The notes below the pieces were generated by a model that worked only from the letters and a program-made list of their open reading frames with translations, did not search any database and had not been told where the DNA came from. This document shows, piece by piece, positions 32,022 to 40,983 of a DNA stretch of 64,000 nt; positions within the stretch are counted from its first letter, which is position 1; the number at the start of each line of letters is the position of its first letter. The position numbers and the translations under genes are program-made. Source of the DNA: Micrococcus sp. (GTDB lineage: Bacteria > Actinomycetota > Actinomycetes > Actinomycetales > Micrococcaceae); contig JASBVO010000002.1 in NCBI GenBank assembly GCA_029961105.1, positions 186,001 to 250,000 of the forward strand, in the 5' to 3' direction.

Positions 32022-32396
32022 ATGGAGATGAAGATCGAGCTCGTGGCCCTGCCGGTCACCGATGTGGACCAGGCCAAGGCCTTCTACGTCGACCAGGTCG
32101 GGTTCAACGCCGACCACGACCACAGGGTCAGCGAGGACCTACGCTTCGTCCAGCTCACCCCGCCGGGCTCAGCCTGCTCGGTGGTGCTGGGCGTGGGCAT
32201 CACGGAGATGGCCCCGGGCTCGCAGAAGGGCGTCCAGATGGTGGTCACCGACGCCGACGCCGCCCGTGCCGCGCTCGTCTCGCGGGGCGTGGAGTGCAGC
32301 GACGTCGACGAGCAGCCCTGGGGCCGCTTCGTGTACTTCGCCGATCCCGACGGGAACACCTGGTCCCTGCAGCAGTTGCCGCCGAGGACCCCTTGA
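32022..32396 (+). CDS. VOC-family protein (glyoxalase/dioxygenase superfamily)
   Basis: A protein of 124 residues with one vicinal-oxygen-chelate domain: MKIELVALPVTDVDQAKAFYV at the start, VQMVVTDADAARAALVSRGVE in the middle and FVYFADPDGNTWSLQQLP at the end. The DPDGNTWSL motif is typical. Members bind metals or small ligands; the substrate is unknown. Either ATG at 32022 or 32028 could be used. It is flanked on both sides by related palindromic repeats. Confidence 0.85.
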   Translation: MEMKIELVALPVTDVDQAKAFYVDQVGFNADHDHRVSEDLRFVQLTPPGSACSVVLGVGITEMAPGSQKGVQMVVTDADAARAALVSRGVECSDVDEQPWGRFVYFADPDGNTWSLQQLPPRTP

Positions 32397-32433
32397 AACC
32401 CGGTGCGGTCACGGACCTGCCGGCCTCCTGCAT

Positions 32434-32499
32434 CTGGCGGTCAAAAGATGACCCTGACACCCCGGAATCCCCCAATCCGGGTCATCCTCTGACCGCCAG
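32434..32499. repeat. Extragenic palindrome, copy 2 (GCGGTCAG element)
   Basis: Arms of 21 bases (32434-32454 and 32479-32499) pair with two mismatches. The left arm begins CTGGCGGTCAAAAGATGACC and the right ends CTGACCGCCAG, matching the arms of copy 1. It lies in the gap after the VOC gene. Copies on both sides of one gene may reflect insertion of a REP- or MITE-like element. Confidence 0.7.
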
Positions 32500-32581
32500 T
32501 TCTCGTGAATGGGTCACCGTGCCGGCTCCCGGCGCCGCTGTGGTGCAGACTGGAAGCCCGACCTACTTTCAGGAGGACATG

Positions 32582-32752
32582 ATGAGCACTGATTCCGTCA
32601 ACCCGGAGGTCCCGGACGAGGACCGCCTCGACGAGCAGCAGAACCAGCTGAGCGAGGACGAGAAGACCTCGCGCGGCCCGGCGACCGAAGAAGAGCTGGA
32701 CGAGCAGGTCGAGGACACCTTCCCGGCCTCGGATCCGCCGGCGAACTACTGA
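32582..32752 (+). CDS. Small acidic protein ending FPASDPPANY
   Basis: A protein of 56 residues, highly charged and predicted disordered, rich in D/E/Q, with no cysteine or membrane segment. The C-terminus reads EQVEDTFPASDPPANY. AGGAGG precedes ATGATG; the second ATG (32582) has the better five-base spacing. The same final ten residues occur in the convergent gene at 32913-33164. A similar SFPASDPP tail is seen in small hypothetical proteins of other bacteria, function unknown to me. Confidence 0.7.
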   Translation: MSTDSVNPEVPDEDRLDEQQNQLSEDEKTSRGPATEEELDEQVEDTFPASDPPANY

Positions 32753-32770
32753 GCGGCACGCCGACTGGAC

Positions 32771-32814
32771 GCGCAGGGCCCCACAGAACCGTCATGGTCT
32801 CTGGGGCCCTGCGC
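32771..32814. terminator. Bidirectional hairpin between convergent small genes
   Basis: GCGCAGGGCCCCA (32771-32783) and TGGGGCCCTGCGC (32802-32814) are perfect 13-bp arms, extendable with one bulge by GGAC/GTCC. It sits between the ends of the two convergent genes with the FPASDPPANY tail and can serve both. Confidence 0.65.
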
Positions 32815-32912
32815 CGTCCCCGACTGGACACCGACACGGCTCCGGGGCGAGGGCCTGGCCTGCACCAGCGCCGGGCCTGCGCGGTGACGCCCAGCGGGCC
32901 CAGGACCGGCGC

Positions 32913-33164
32913 TCAGTAATTGGCGGGAGGGTCGGAGGCGGGAAAGGACTCCTCCTCCCATTCATCCGCCCGCGCGTCATCGGCGTCGTGACGCCTCTTG
33001 GCCTCCTCGGCGGCCTCCCGGGCCTCCTCGGCAGCAGCACGGGCCTCTTCGGCGGCCTCCCGTGCCTCCTCGGCAGCGGCCAGCGCCTGCTCCGTGGAGT
33101 CCTGGGACGGTGAATCCGGCTGGGCCGCTGCCGGTTCGCCGGGGGTGCGTGGTTCGGTGCTCAT
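32913..33164 (-). CDS. Small coiled-coil protein ending FPASDPPANY
   Basis: A protein of 83 residues. After a P/Q/S-rich start it has a run of Ala/Glu repeats (AAEEAREAAEEARAAAEEA) predicted as a long helix or coiled coil. It ends EWEEESFPASDPPANY, identical over ten residues to the tail of the convergent gene. The ATG at 33164 has AGGAGG five bases upstream; a seven-residue extension is less likely. No family assigned. The shared tail suggests a common partner or localisation. Confidence 0.68.
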   Translation of the reverse strand: MSTEPRTPGEPAAAQPDSPSQDSTEQALAAAEEAREAAEEARAAAEEAREAAEEAKRRHDADDARADEWEEESFPASDPPANY

Positions 33165-33232
33165 GGGGGCCTCCTGCTCCGGCACGGTGGATGCTCGGAG
33201 GATACTCCTGCACCCCCGGGCTCGTCAGGGCG

Positions 33233-34222
33233 TCAACGCCCGTCGATCGGGTCGCCGCCGCCGTCCAGGGCGTCGGTGATCAGGTCCCGCGCCTCGCCGG
33301 TGACGGAGCGGCGGGACAGCAGCCAGGCCGCGAGGGTGGCGAGCAGGACCAGGACGGCGGCGCCCGCGGCGGTGATCGCCAGCGATGCGGACTGCAGCCC
33401 CGAGCCGTCGGAGCGGCCGACGGCGATCCAGGCCAGCCCCCAGGTGGTCGCCGCCGCCGGGGCGAACCGGCCGCCGTCGTACAGCGCCGTGGCGGTGGCC
33501 AGCAGCGTGGCGACCACCACGAGGACGGTCGCCCAGGCGACCGGCCCGGGCGGGCTGCCGGTCCAGCCCATCGAGCCCAGCCAGGCCGCCATGTTGGCCA
33601 GGGTCGCCACGGTGACCCAGCCCAGGTACAGCCCCTGGGTGCCGTCCAGCAGGATCCGTTCGGCCCAGCGGCCGCCGCGCCCCGCGGATGGCGCCCCGGA
33701 CGGCCCGGTGCCGGCCGACGTCGCCGGTGAGGCGGCGGCCCGGTACCGGCGGGATTCCAGGATCACGAGGACCCGGCACAGGCAGGCCAACAGCAGGACG
33801 ATGACCAGCACGCTCAGGCCCAGCCCACCGGCCTGGACGGTCCAGATCCACGCCGAGTTGAGCACGACCCCGGCCAGGACCCATGGCCGGGCGGCGTCGT
33901 GACGGACGGTGGCCGACGCCGGGAAGAACTGCCAGATCCCGTAGCCCACGAGGCCGGCGTAGATGACCGACCAGATCGAGAACGCGGGCCCCGCCGGGGC
34001 GATCCACGTGCCGTCCGCACTGAGCCAGCCTCCGGCGGCCTCCGCGATCGGGGTGCCCCCGAGCGCACCGGAACCGACGAAGGCGCTGACGATGGCCAGC
34101 ACGATGAGCACGGCCGTCGCGGTCTGGCCCGTCCGCGTGCCCAGGAAGCCGGACACCCCGGGTCGTCGGGACGGCCGGGCGGGAGGGGTCGGGTCGTTGA
34201 CGTGGCCGGCGGCGGTGCTCAT
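33233..34222 (-). CDS. TspO/MBR-related tryptophan-rich membrane protein
   Basis: A protein of 329 residues with about eight membrane helices. The first half has GPAFSIWSVIYAGLVGYGIWQ and VLNSAWIWTVQAGG, matching the tryptophan-rich sensory (TspO-related) proteins of actinobacteria. The second half adds LYLGWVTVATLANMAAWLG. TspO proteins bind tetrapyrroles; this longer subgroup is uncharacterised. A 30-residue Gly/Ala/Ser loop interrupts the middle. It overlaps the thioesterase by ATGA and is downstream of it. Confidence 0.75.
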   Translation of the reverse strand: MSTAAGHVNDPTPPARPSRRPGVSGFLGTRTGQTATAVLIVLAIVSAFVGSGALGGTPIAEAAGGWLSADGTWIAPAGPAFSIWSVIYAGLVGYGIWQFFPASATVRHDAARPWVLAGVVLNSAWIWTVQAGGLGLSVLVIVLLLACLCRVLVILESRRYRAAASPATSAGTGPSGAPSAGRGGRWAERILLDGTQGLYLGWVTVATLANMAAWLGSMGWTGSPPGPVAWATVLVVVATLLATATALYDGGRFAPAAATTWGLAWIAVGRSDGSGLQSASLAITAAGAAVLVLLATLAAWLLSRRSVTGEARDLITDALDGGGDPIDGR

Positions 34223-34716
34223 GAGCCGGTCCTCACGCCGGCGCCGGATGCCGCTGCGCCGGACGTCCCGGCGTGGGGCTCCCCGACCTGCGGGTCCGCG
34301 ACGTCCGGCCACCGCCAGTCCTCGAGCCCGGCGCGCTCGGCGGCCGTCAGCGGCCGGGAGGAACCGTCCGCGGTGACCATGACAATCACCGCGTCCACGG
34401 TGAACACGGGTTGGCCGTCCTGGACACCCTGGTGGCGCAGCGTGAAGGATGTGTTGCCGACCCGGAGCACGCCCAACCGCACCTCGAGCGGGATGCCGTA
34501 GTGCGCCGGACGGTGGTAGTCGATGCCCTGGCGGGCGACGACGCGGCCGCCCACGGCCTCGGACTCCGCCACGGCGTCGAGCCCCTCGACGTGGACCTGG
34601 AACCTGATCCGCGCCTCCTCGGCCAGGGTGACCACCCGCGCGTTGTTGACATGGCCCATCAGGTCCTGGTCGGACCAGCGCAGTTCCATGGGGACAAGAA
34701 AGTACCGTTCGGTCAT
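34219..34716 (-). CDS. Acyl-CoA thioesterase, 4HBT/YbgC-like
   Basis: A protein of 165 residues, single hotdog domain. MELRWSDQDLMGHVNNARVVTLAEEAR carries the active-site Asp and the HVNN segment of 4-hydroxybenzoyl-CoA thioesterase-like enzymes. GIDYHRPAHYGIPLEVRLGVLRVG follows. The last 30 residues are low-complexity. It hydrolyses an acyl-CoA of unknown identity and is translationally coupled to the TspO-like gene. Confidence 0.85.
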   Translation of the reverse strand: MTERYFLVPMELRWSDQDLMGHVNNARVVTLAEEARIRFQVHVEGLDAVAESEAVGGRVVARQGIDYHRPAHYGIPLEVRLGVLRVGNTSFTLRHQGVQDGQPVFTVDAVIVMVTADGSSRPLTAAERAGLEDWRWPDVADPQVGEPHAGTSGAAASGAGVRTGS

Positions 34717-34780
34717 GGCATCCTCTCGACGTCGGCGCAGGCACCGCGATCAGGCAGGCACCGCCCGCGGGCGGGCGCCG

Positions 34781-35905
34781 CTACGGGCCTGGGGACAGCG
34801 TACCGAGCGCGGCGGCCCCGCGGGGGGCCGGGCGGCGGCGCTGACCGGCGGTCATCTCGTCCACCGCGGCCGACACCTGCCGGACGGTCGCGGCGCCCCC
34901 GGCCACGAACACGTACTCGGTGTTGCGCAGGTGGGAGACCTTCCCCACCTTCTTCCCCGCCGGGCTGTGGATGCCGATCTGGGCGCCCACGTACCGCTTG
35001 GAGTCGAAGGCGAAGACCGCCACCTCCTCATGCCCGGCATCCCGGAGCATGCCCTCCATGTCCTCAGCGGTGATCCACGATTCGTCGTTGTAGGACAGGA
35101 TGACGGTCCCGGCCCGGAGGCGGGACAGCACGTCCGCGAGCGCGGCCGGCATGGTGCGCCGGGAGTTGAACACGCTGCGGGTCTCGTCCTCGCGCACGTC
35201 CACCCGCTTGCAGGCCACCCCGTAGTGTTCAGGGGCGTCCCAGCGGACCAGGGTCTCCCACACGTGGTAGTTCGCGAAGTAGCGGTGCTGGTTGTAGGGC
35301 GGGTCCACGTAGCAGAGGTCCACGGCCGGCAGCGCGTCCACGGTCTCCATCACGTCCCCGGTCACCGACGCACCGGGCCCGTCCAGCAGCACCGGCATCC
35401 TCAGCTCGAGGTCCCGCGCCGACCGCGGTGCCCAGTCCTTGAGGAACGCCATCTGGATCCCGGTGGTGGAGTCCACCCGGTCGGCGGCCTCCATGAGCGA
35501 GGTCAGCAGGACCGGGTACAGCTCGGTTCCGGCGTGCTCGTCCTCGATCCGCTGCCGGATCGCGTCGATCCGCATCCCGTTCTTCGGCTGGAAGTACCGG
35601 GCGCGCTCGCAGAAGATCTCGGTGACGTAGCCGCGCGCCGGCGTCGTGGCCTGCAGGTCCGTGAGGATCCCGGCGAGCTGCTCCCGGTCCACCGTCCGCG
35701 CGTCGGTGGCGATATAGCAGCCGGCGAGCACGCCGGTGTAGGTGGCGCGGTCCGCGGCCGTGGTGTGGATCCCCCGCCGCTTGAACTCCTGGGCCACCCT
35801 GGTGGTCCCGGAGAACAGGTCGACGGCGGTGCGCGCCCCGGCGGCGGCCGCCATGGTCCCGAGGACCGGCACCAGGACCCGCTTGGAGCCCAGGTACTTG
35901 ATCAT
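34781..35905 (-). CDS. D12-class DNA N6-adenine methyltransferase (orphan)
   Basis: A protein of 374 residues starting MIKYLGSKRVLVPVL, like the KWxGxK start of Dam/DpnM enzymes. The AdoMet motif is DLFSGTTRVAQEFKRRG, and motif IV DPPY appears in VDLCYVDPPYNQHRYFANYHV. It methylates adenine in DNA. No restriction endonuclease or specificity gene lies within several kilobases, so it is an orphan methylase, either regulatory or a remnant of a restriction system. Base composition matches the neighbours. The start is set by the family N-terminus. Confidence 0.82.
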   Translation of the reverse strand: MIKYLGSKRVLVPVLGTMAAAAGARTAVDLFSGTTRVAQEFKRRGIHTTAADRATYTGVLAGCYIATDARTVDREQLAGILTDLQATTPARGYVTEIFCERARYFQPKNGMRIDAIRQRIEDEHAGTELYPVLLTSLMEAADRVDSTTGIQMAFLKDWAPRSARDLELRMPVLLDGPGASVTGDVMETVDALPAVDLCYVDPPYNQHRYFANYHVWETLVRWDAPEHYGVACKRVDVREDETRSVFNSRRTMPAALADVLSRLRAGTVILSYNDESWITAEDMEGMLRDAGHEEVAVFAFDSKRYVGAQIGIHSPAGKKVGKVSHLRNTEYVFVAGGAATVRQVSAAVDEMTAGQRRRPAPRGAAALGTLSPGP

Positions 35906-35915
35906 GACCTCGAAC

Positions 35916-36596
35916 CTAGTCCACGGCCCCGCGCCGGTGGCGGAGGTCGAGCACCGCGGCGATCCCGGCCAGCAGCACGACGGCGATCCACAGGGCCCCC
36001 AGCCCCCAGCTGAGGTAGGCGAGGGCACCGGCCGTGGAGCCGAGGGCGATCGCCACCCAGAGGGTCAGGAACCGCAGCCAGACGACCCTGTTGCCGCCGG
36101 TCAGGGCCAGCGCCAGGTGCTGACCGGTCTTCACCAGGGTCCCGGTCATGTAGGTCAGGCCCACCGTGACCTCACCGCCCCGGGTGAAGGTGCCGTTGAC
36201 GGCCCCCATCCCGGCGGCCACCGCCGGCGGGACGGCAACGCGCAGCACCGGGACCAGGGACATCAGCGCCGCGAGCAGCAGGAAGGCCATGGAGACCCAG
36301 ACCGCGGTCGACTGCGGCCCGCCGGGCTCCGGCCGGACGGACCTCGACGAACGCACGTGCACGGCCAGGGAGGACACCACCACGCCGGCCACGAAGAAGG
36401 CGACGAGCCCCATCGCCTTGGCCCAGCCCGCCGGGTCTCCCTGGGTGAGCTCGGCCCCCGCCCGCGTGGAGTTCCCGGACATGAACGAGACGAAATACCC
36501 GCCGAGGTGGATGAAGGCGAGTCCGTCCACGAACCCGGCCGTCGCGGTCAGCGTCCCCGCCAGCACCCCCTGCCGGGGCGTCAGTGATCCCGCCAA
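35916..36596 (-). CDS. DUF1275 (YoaK-type) membrane protein
   Basis: A protein of 226 residues with six hydrophobic segments. The DUF1275 hallmarks are TAGFVDGLAFIHLGGYFVSFMSGNSTRAG (parts) and GAVNGTFTRGGEVTVGLTYMTGTLVKTGQHL (parts). The start is TTG at 36596, supported by AGAGGAG seven bases upstream. Function of the family is not established; a transport role is proposed for some. It ends ten bases before the methylase start on the same strand. Confidence 0.85.
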   Translation of the reverse strand: MAGSLTPRQGVLAGTLTATAGFVDGLAFIHLGGYFVSFMSGNSTRAGAELTQGDPAGWAKAMGLVAFFVAGVVVSSLAVHVRSSRSVRPEPGGPQSTAVWVSMAFLLLAALMSLVPVLRVAVPPAVAAGMGAVNGTFTRGGEVTVGLTYMTGTLVKTGQHLALALTGGNRVVWLRFLTLWVAIALGSTAGALAYLSWGLGALWIAVVLLAGIAAVLDLRHRRGAVD

Positions 36597-36711
36597 CGGG
36601 CTGCTCCTCTCCGCACGCGCACTGGCTCCGCTCCACCGAATGACGCCTCGACTTTACCGGGGCCGCGTAGGTTAGATGGGTACGAGAGCGGGAACGACGA
36701 GAGGACAGCGC

Positions 36712-37827
36712 ATGCCCATCAAGGATCCCATCGACGCGACACTGGACGCCGCCGACGCCCCGGCGCCGGACAGCGACAGGAAGCCGGACAGCCCGCCGAA
36801 GCTGAACGGCGCGAGCCGGAAGTACGCCTTCAAACGGGCCCTCAAGGAGTTCGGCTCCGACGGGGGCACCGACCTGGCCGCCATGCTGACCTATTACACG
36901 GTGCTGTCCCTGGCCCCGGCCCTGCTGGCGATCTTCTCGATCATCACCCTCGTGCTGGCCGGAAACGCCAGCACCGTGACCACCCTCGTGAACGACCTGG
37001 TCAAGCAGGTGCCCTCCGACTACCAGGGCCTGGTGGTCAACCTGGTGGAGACCATGATCGGCTCCGCCGCCGGAGGCGTGATCGCGCTGATCATCGGTAT
37101 CGCCACGGCCCTGTGGTCGTCCTCGGCCTACGTGAAGGCCTTCTCCCGGTGCATGAACACCATCTACGGCGTCGAGGAGGGCCGCGGCTTCGTGAAACAG
37201 GTCGTGACCATGCTGCTGGTCACCCTGGTCCTGCTCCTCGGGGTGGTGCTCATCCTGGTCTCGCTCGCCCTGAACCAGTCCCTGGTGTCCGGCGTGCTGG
37301 GCCCGATCGCCGAGCCGCTGGGCCTCGGCGGCATCCTGAACTTCCTCACCCAGACGTTCCTGCCCATCTGGGCCTGGGTGAAGTGGCCCGTCATCCTGGC
37401 CCTCGTGATCGCCATGATCGCCGTCCTGTACTACTTCACGCCCATCGTGAAGCAGCCCAAGTTCAGCTGGGTCAGCATCGGCGCCGTCGTGGCGATCGTC
37501 GGCATCGCCATCGCCGGCGTCGCGCTGTACATCTACTTCAGCTTCTTCGCCGGCTACAGCTCCTACGGCGCCATTGGCACGGTGATGGCCCTGCTGTTCG
37601 CACTCTGGATCTTCAACATCGTGCTGTTGCTCGGCGCCGAGATCGACGCCGAGATGGAACGCGCCCGCCAGCTCCAGGCCGGCATCCAGGCGGAGGAGAC
37701 GATCCAGCTGCCGCCGCGCAGCACGGACAAGGTGGAGAAGGCCAAGGAGACTCGTGACCAGCTCGAGGCAGACGGCCGCATGCTGCGGCTGACCTACGGG
37801 GACACGGCTGCCGACGCCAAGAAGTGA
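36712..37827 (+). CDS. YihY/BrkB-family inner membrane protein
   Basis: A protein of 371 residues. After a 45-residue hydrophilic start it has six membrane helices with LAAMLTYYTVLSLAPALLAI, ALWSSSAYVKAFSRCMNTIYGVEEGRGFVKQ (parts) and a final AALYIYFSFF/GTVMALLFALWIFNIVLLLGAEIDAE. This is the YihY/virulence factor BrkB family, of uncertain function in envelope biology. The ATG at 36712 has GAGG seven bases upstream. The C-terminal 45 residues are cytoplasmic and charged. Confidence 0.88.
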   Translation: MPIKDPIDATLDAADAPAPDSDRKPDSPPKLNGASRKYAFKRALKEFGSDGGTDLAAMLTYYTVLSLAPALLAIFSIITLVLAGNASTVTTLVNDLVKQVPSDYQGLVVNLVETMIGSAAGGVIALIIGIATALWSSSAYVKAFSRCMNTIYGVEEGRGFVKQVVTMLLVTLVLLLGVVLILVSLALNQSLVSGVLGPIAEPLGLGGILNFLTQTFLPIWAWVKWPVILALVIAMIAVLYYFTPIVKQPKFSWVSIGAVVAIVGIAIAGVALYIYFSFFAGYSSYGAIGTVMALLFALWIFNIVLLLGAEIDAEMERARQLQAGIQAEETIQLPPRSTDKVEKAKETRDQLEADGRMLRLTYGDTAADAKK

Positions 37828-37899
37828 TGCCCCGCCCTGAACGGTAGGGAACCGCGGCGGCGAACACCGGTCCGTCCCTCCCGGCACCATCCCGACGGC

Positions 37900-37941
37900 G
37901 GCCCGGCACCGCGCGCAGGACGGCTGCGCCGGTGCCGGGCC
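37900..37941. terminator. Bidirectional hairpin between yihY-like and nuclease genes
   Basis: GGCCCGGCACCG (37900-37911) pairs perfectly with CGGTGCCGGGCC (37930-37941), with an inner GCGCA/TGCGC pairing. It lies between the stops of two convergent genes. Confidence 0.65.
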
Positions 37942-37968
37942 GTAACTGTCAGGGGCCGGGTGGGCGGC

Positions 37969-38517
37969 TCAATCGGCCCGGCCGGGCAGGGTGCAGTCGA
38001 TCTCCGGATCATGCAGTCCCACCCCGGCGGCCTCAGCACGCTCCTGGGCGTCCAGCACCTCCTGGTAGAACCGGTCGTTCGGCTCGTAGAGCACGGCCAC
38101 GCCCAGGCCGGCCTCGGCGATCGCGGCGTTCACGAGTGAGTCACCCTCGAACACGCCGGCCAGGGTGCGGCCGTAACGGTCCGTCCGCTCGACGTCGTAC
38201 TCCAGCTCGATCCGGTCACCGGGCGCCAGCAACTCCTCCAGGAACGCGGTGGCCTCGGGCCCCAGGCACTGGACCGGTTTCTGCGGGTGCTTCGTCTCGG
38301 GGGTGTCCACGTTCAGCAGCCGGATGCGCCGGTCCTCGCCGTCGACTGCGGCGACGAGGCTGTCGCCGTCGATCACCCGGACCACGGTGGCCGCATCCCG
38401 CCCCTCGCCGTCCCTGGACTGCACCACCGACACTGCCGTGCCGAGGGCGATGAGGACCAGCACCCCGCCGATGATGACCCTCGTGGCCCTCGACCCACCC
38501 GCTGCCCTGCCCGGCAT
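37969..38517 (-). CDS. Secreted/anchored thermonuclease (staphylococcal nuclease homologue)
   Basis: A protein of 182 residues. A membrane anchor or signal (TRVIIGGVLVLIALGTAVSVV) is followed by the SNase domain: VVRVIDGDSLVA, IRLLNVDTPETKHP, RTDRYGRTLAGVF and NAAIAEAGLGVAVLYEPN. Catalytic Arg and Glu positions (IRLLNVDTPE; DRYGR) are present. It cleaves nucleic acid outside the membrane. The ATG at 38517 has GGAGG upstream; an ATG at 38544 lacks a ribosome site. Expected location is extracellular, membrane-tethered. Confidence 0.87.
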   Translation of the reverse strand: MPGRAAGGSRATRVIIGGVLVLIALGTAVSVVQSRDGEGRDAATVVRVIDGDSLVAAVDGEDRRIRLLNVDTPETKHPQKPVQCLGPEATAFLEELLAPGDRIELEYDVERTDRYGRTLAGVFEGDSLVNAAIAEAGLGVAVLYEPNDRFYQEVLDAQERAEAAGVGLHDPEIDCTLPGRAD

Positions 38518-38627
38518 GCGCTCCCCTCCTCCCCAGCCCTCCATGATGACGTGGGGGTAGCGTAGGCCATCGCACGGTCGAGGCCCACGCCGCCCGGCCC
38601 GTCATGAGCCCGGTGCACAATGGAGCC

Positions 38628-39035
38628 ATGGCCGAGACGACGAACCAGCCCGCCCAGCCCGCCAAGACGACTGCCCAGAAGCTCTTCATCAAGCCGGGCG
38701 ACGTCCTGTTCCTGGGCGGAGGCCACCAGGGCCTGCACGCCCTGCTCGATCCGCTGCCCGTGGGTGTGCTCCTGACCCAGGAGATCGGCGAGGCCACCGC
38801 CGTCGTGCTGTTCGCACAGGACCAGCGCTCGCTGGACGGCGTGCTGGACGACTGGCTCGAACCGGCTCTGGGGGCGCGGGTGCTGTGGATCGGCTATCCC
38901 AAGGGCGGGCGCTCGGACATCAACCGGGACTCCATCTGGAAGGACGTCCAGGAACGCGGGCACACCCTCAACGCCAACGTCCCGTTGTCCGGGGAGTGGT
39001 CCTCGGTGCGCGTCAAGACCACGCCGGTGACGTAG
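38628..39035 (+). CDS. DUF3052 family protein
   Basis: A protein of 135 residues. KLFIKPGDVLFLGGGHQGLHALLDPLP, VVLFAQDQRSLDGVLDDWL and LWIGYPKGGRSDINRDSIWKDVQERGH (each read in part) match the actinobacterial DUF3052 layout, ending EWSSVRVK. The function is unknown. The ATG at 38628 has GGAG close upstream; the alternative at 38604 has no ribosome site. It diverges from the nuclease gene. Confidence 0.75.
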   Translation: MAETTNQPAQPAKTTAQKLFIKPGDVLFLGGGHQGLHALLDPLPVGVLLTQEIGEATAVVLFAQDQRSLDGVLDDWLEPALGARVLWIGYPKGGRSDINRDSIWKDVQERGHTLNANVPLSGEWSSVRVKTTPVT

Positions 39036-39184
39036 CGCACCGGTCCCCGCGAGGCATCGCCCCGGGCGTCACGGGCCCACCAGGCCTCACCGTGCTCCCC
39101 GGGCGTCACGGGGCGGACTCGTAGACTGAGGGCAGCAGGCCGGCACTCGCCGGCCCGAGCTCCGACGACTCAGGGAACTGCCCC

Positions 39185-39823
39185 ATGCGCCGAATGTCCG
39201 ATCCCTCCTACGTCACCGAAGCCCAGAACAACCTGCACGGCGAGAACATCGCCCCCATCACCCAGCTCTGCGAATCACTCCAGGAACCCGGGAAGGGCCC
39301 CGTGCCCTACGTGGACCCCCGCTACGACGTGGACGAGGCCCGGATCCTCGTACTGACCGCGGCCCCCGGCCCGGGCACCGCCTCCGGCTTCCTCTCCCAC
39401 GAGAACGACGACGACCCCTCCGAACGCCTCGTCCGCGTCTTCCAGCGGGCCGGACTGGCGCCGCGCTACTCCATCCCCTGGACCGTCCACCCCTGGACCC
39501 AGGACGACTACGCCGTCAATCTCACCAAGGACCAGATCGCCGCCGGGGTGAAGCCGTTCAACCGGTTCCTCAAGCGCGTCCCACGCGTGGTGGCCATCAT
39601 GGCCCACGGGGGCGAGGCCCAGAAGCTCATCAAGGCCTTCTCCACCACGATCGGCGGGACGATCCTGGCCGAGAAGGCGATCAAGGTCTTCCCCCTGCCG
39701 GCGATCCACGCCCAGGGCGCCAACCGGAAGCAGACGCCGGAGGAGGCCGAGGAGCAGATGACCGAGGCCTACGGCGAGGCCATGCGGCTGTGCGGCATCC
39801 GCCCGCTGGACCCCGGGAACTGA
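39185..39823 (+). CDS. Uracil-DNA glycosylase-superfamily-like protein
   Basis: A protein of 212 residues. It has a UDG-like layout: ARILVLTAAPGPGTASGFLSHENDDDPSERLVRVFQRAGL (parts) resembles the first motif and following helix of family 4/5 glycosylases, and LPAIHAQGANRK resembles the HPS-type last motif with H-A in place of H-P. The catalytic residue cannot be confirmed by eye. It could be a DNA repair enzyme or a non-catalytic relative. Either the ATG at 39185 or 39194 could start it. Confidence 0.6.
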   Translation: MRRMSDPSYVTEAQNNLHGENIAPITQLCESLQEPGKGPVPYVDPRYDVDEARILVLTAAPGPGTASGFLSHENDDDPSERLVRVFQRAGLAPRYSIPWTVHPWTQDDYAVNLTKDQIAAGVKPFNRFLKRVPRVVAIMAHGGEAQKLIKAFSTTIGGTILAEKAIKVFPLPAIHAQGANRKQTPEEAEEQMTEAYGEAMRLCGIRPLDPGN

Positions 39824-39833
39824 GCGCAGGAAA

Positions 39834-39864
39834 AGGCCCCGCAGGCCACAGGCCTGCGGGGCCT
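39834..39864 (+). terminator. Rho-independent-type hairpin after UDG-like gene
   Basis: AGGCCCCGCAGGCC (39834-39847) and GGCCTGCGGGGCCT (39851-39864) form a perfect 14-bp stem with loop ACA, followed by CCCGTTCCC. It lies between this gene and the convergent catA and could serve both strands, since AAAA precedes it on the plus strand. Confidence 0.75.
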
Positions 39865-39929
39865 CCCGTTCCCGGAACCGGGTTCCCGGTGTCGCCTCTC
39901 GGCGACTTCGGTCGTCCCGTTCCGCAGTG

Positions 39930-40904
<975 letters not shown>

Positions 40905-40983
40905 TCAGTCTATGGATGAGAGCGAAGCAGCGGAATGTCGGGTTTCGTGGTCATTGAGATGCCTGGCCTCTGAATGATGCTGA

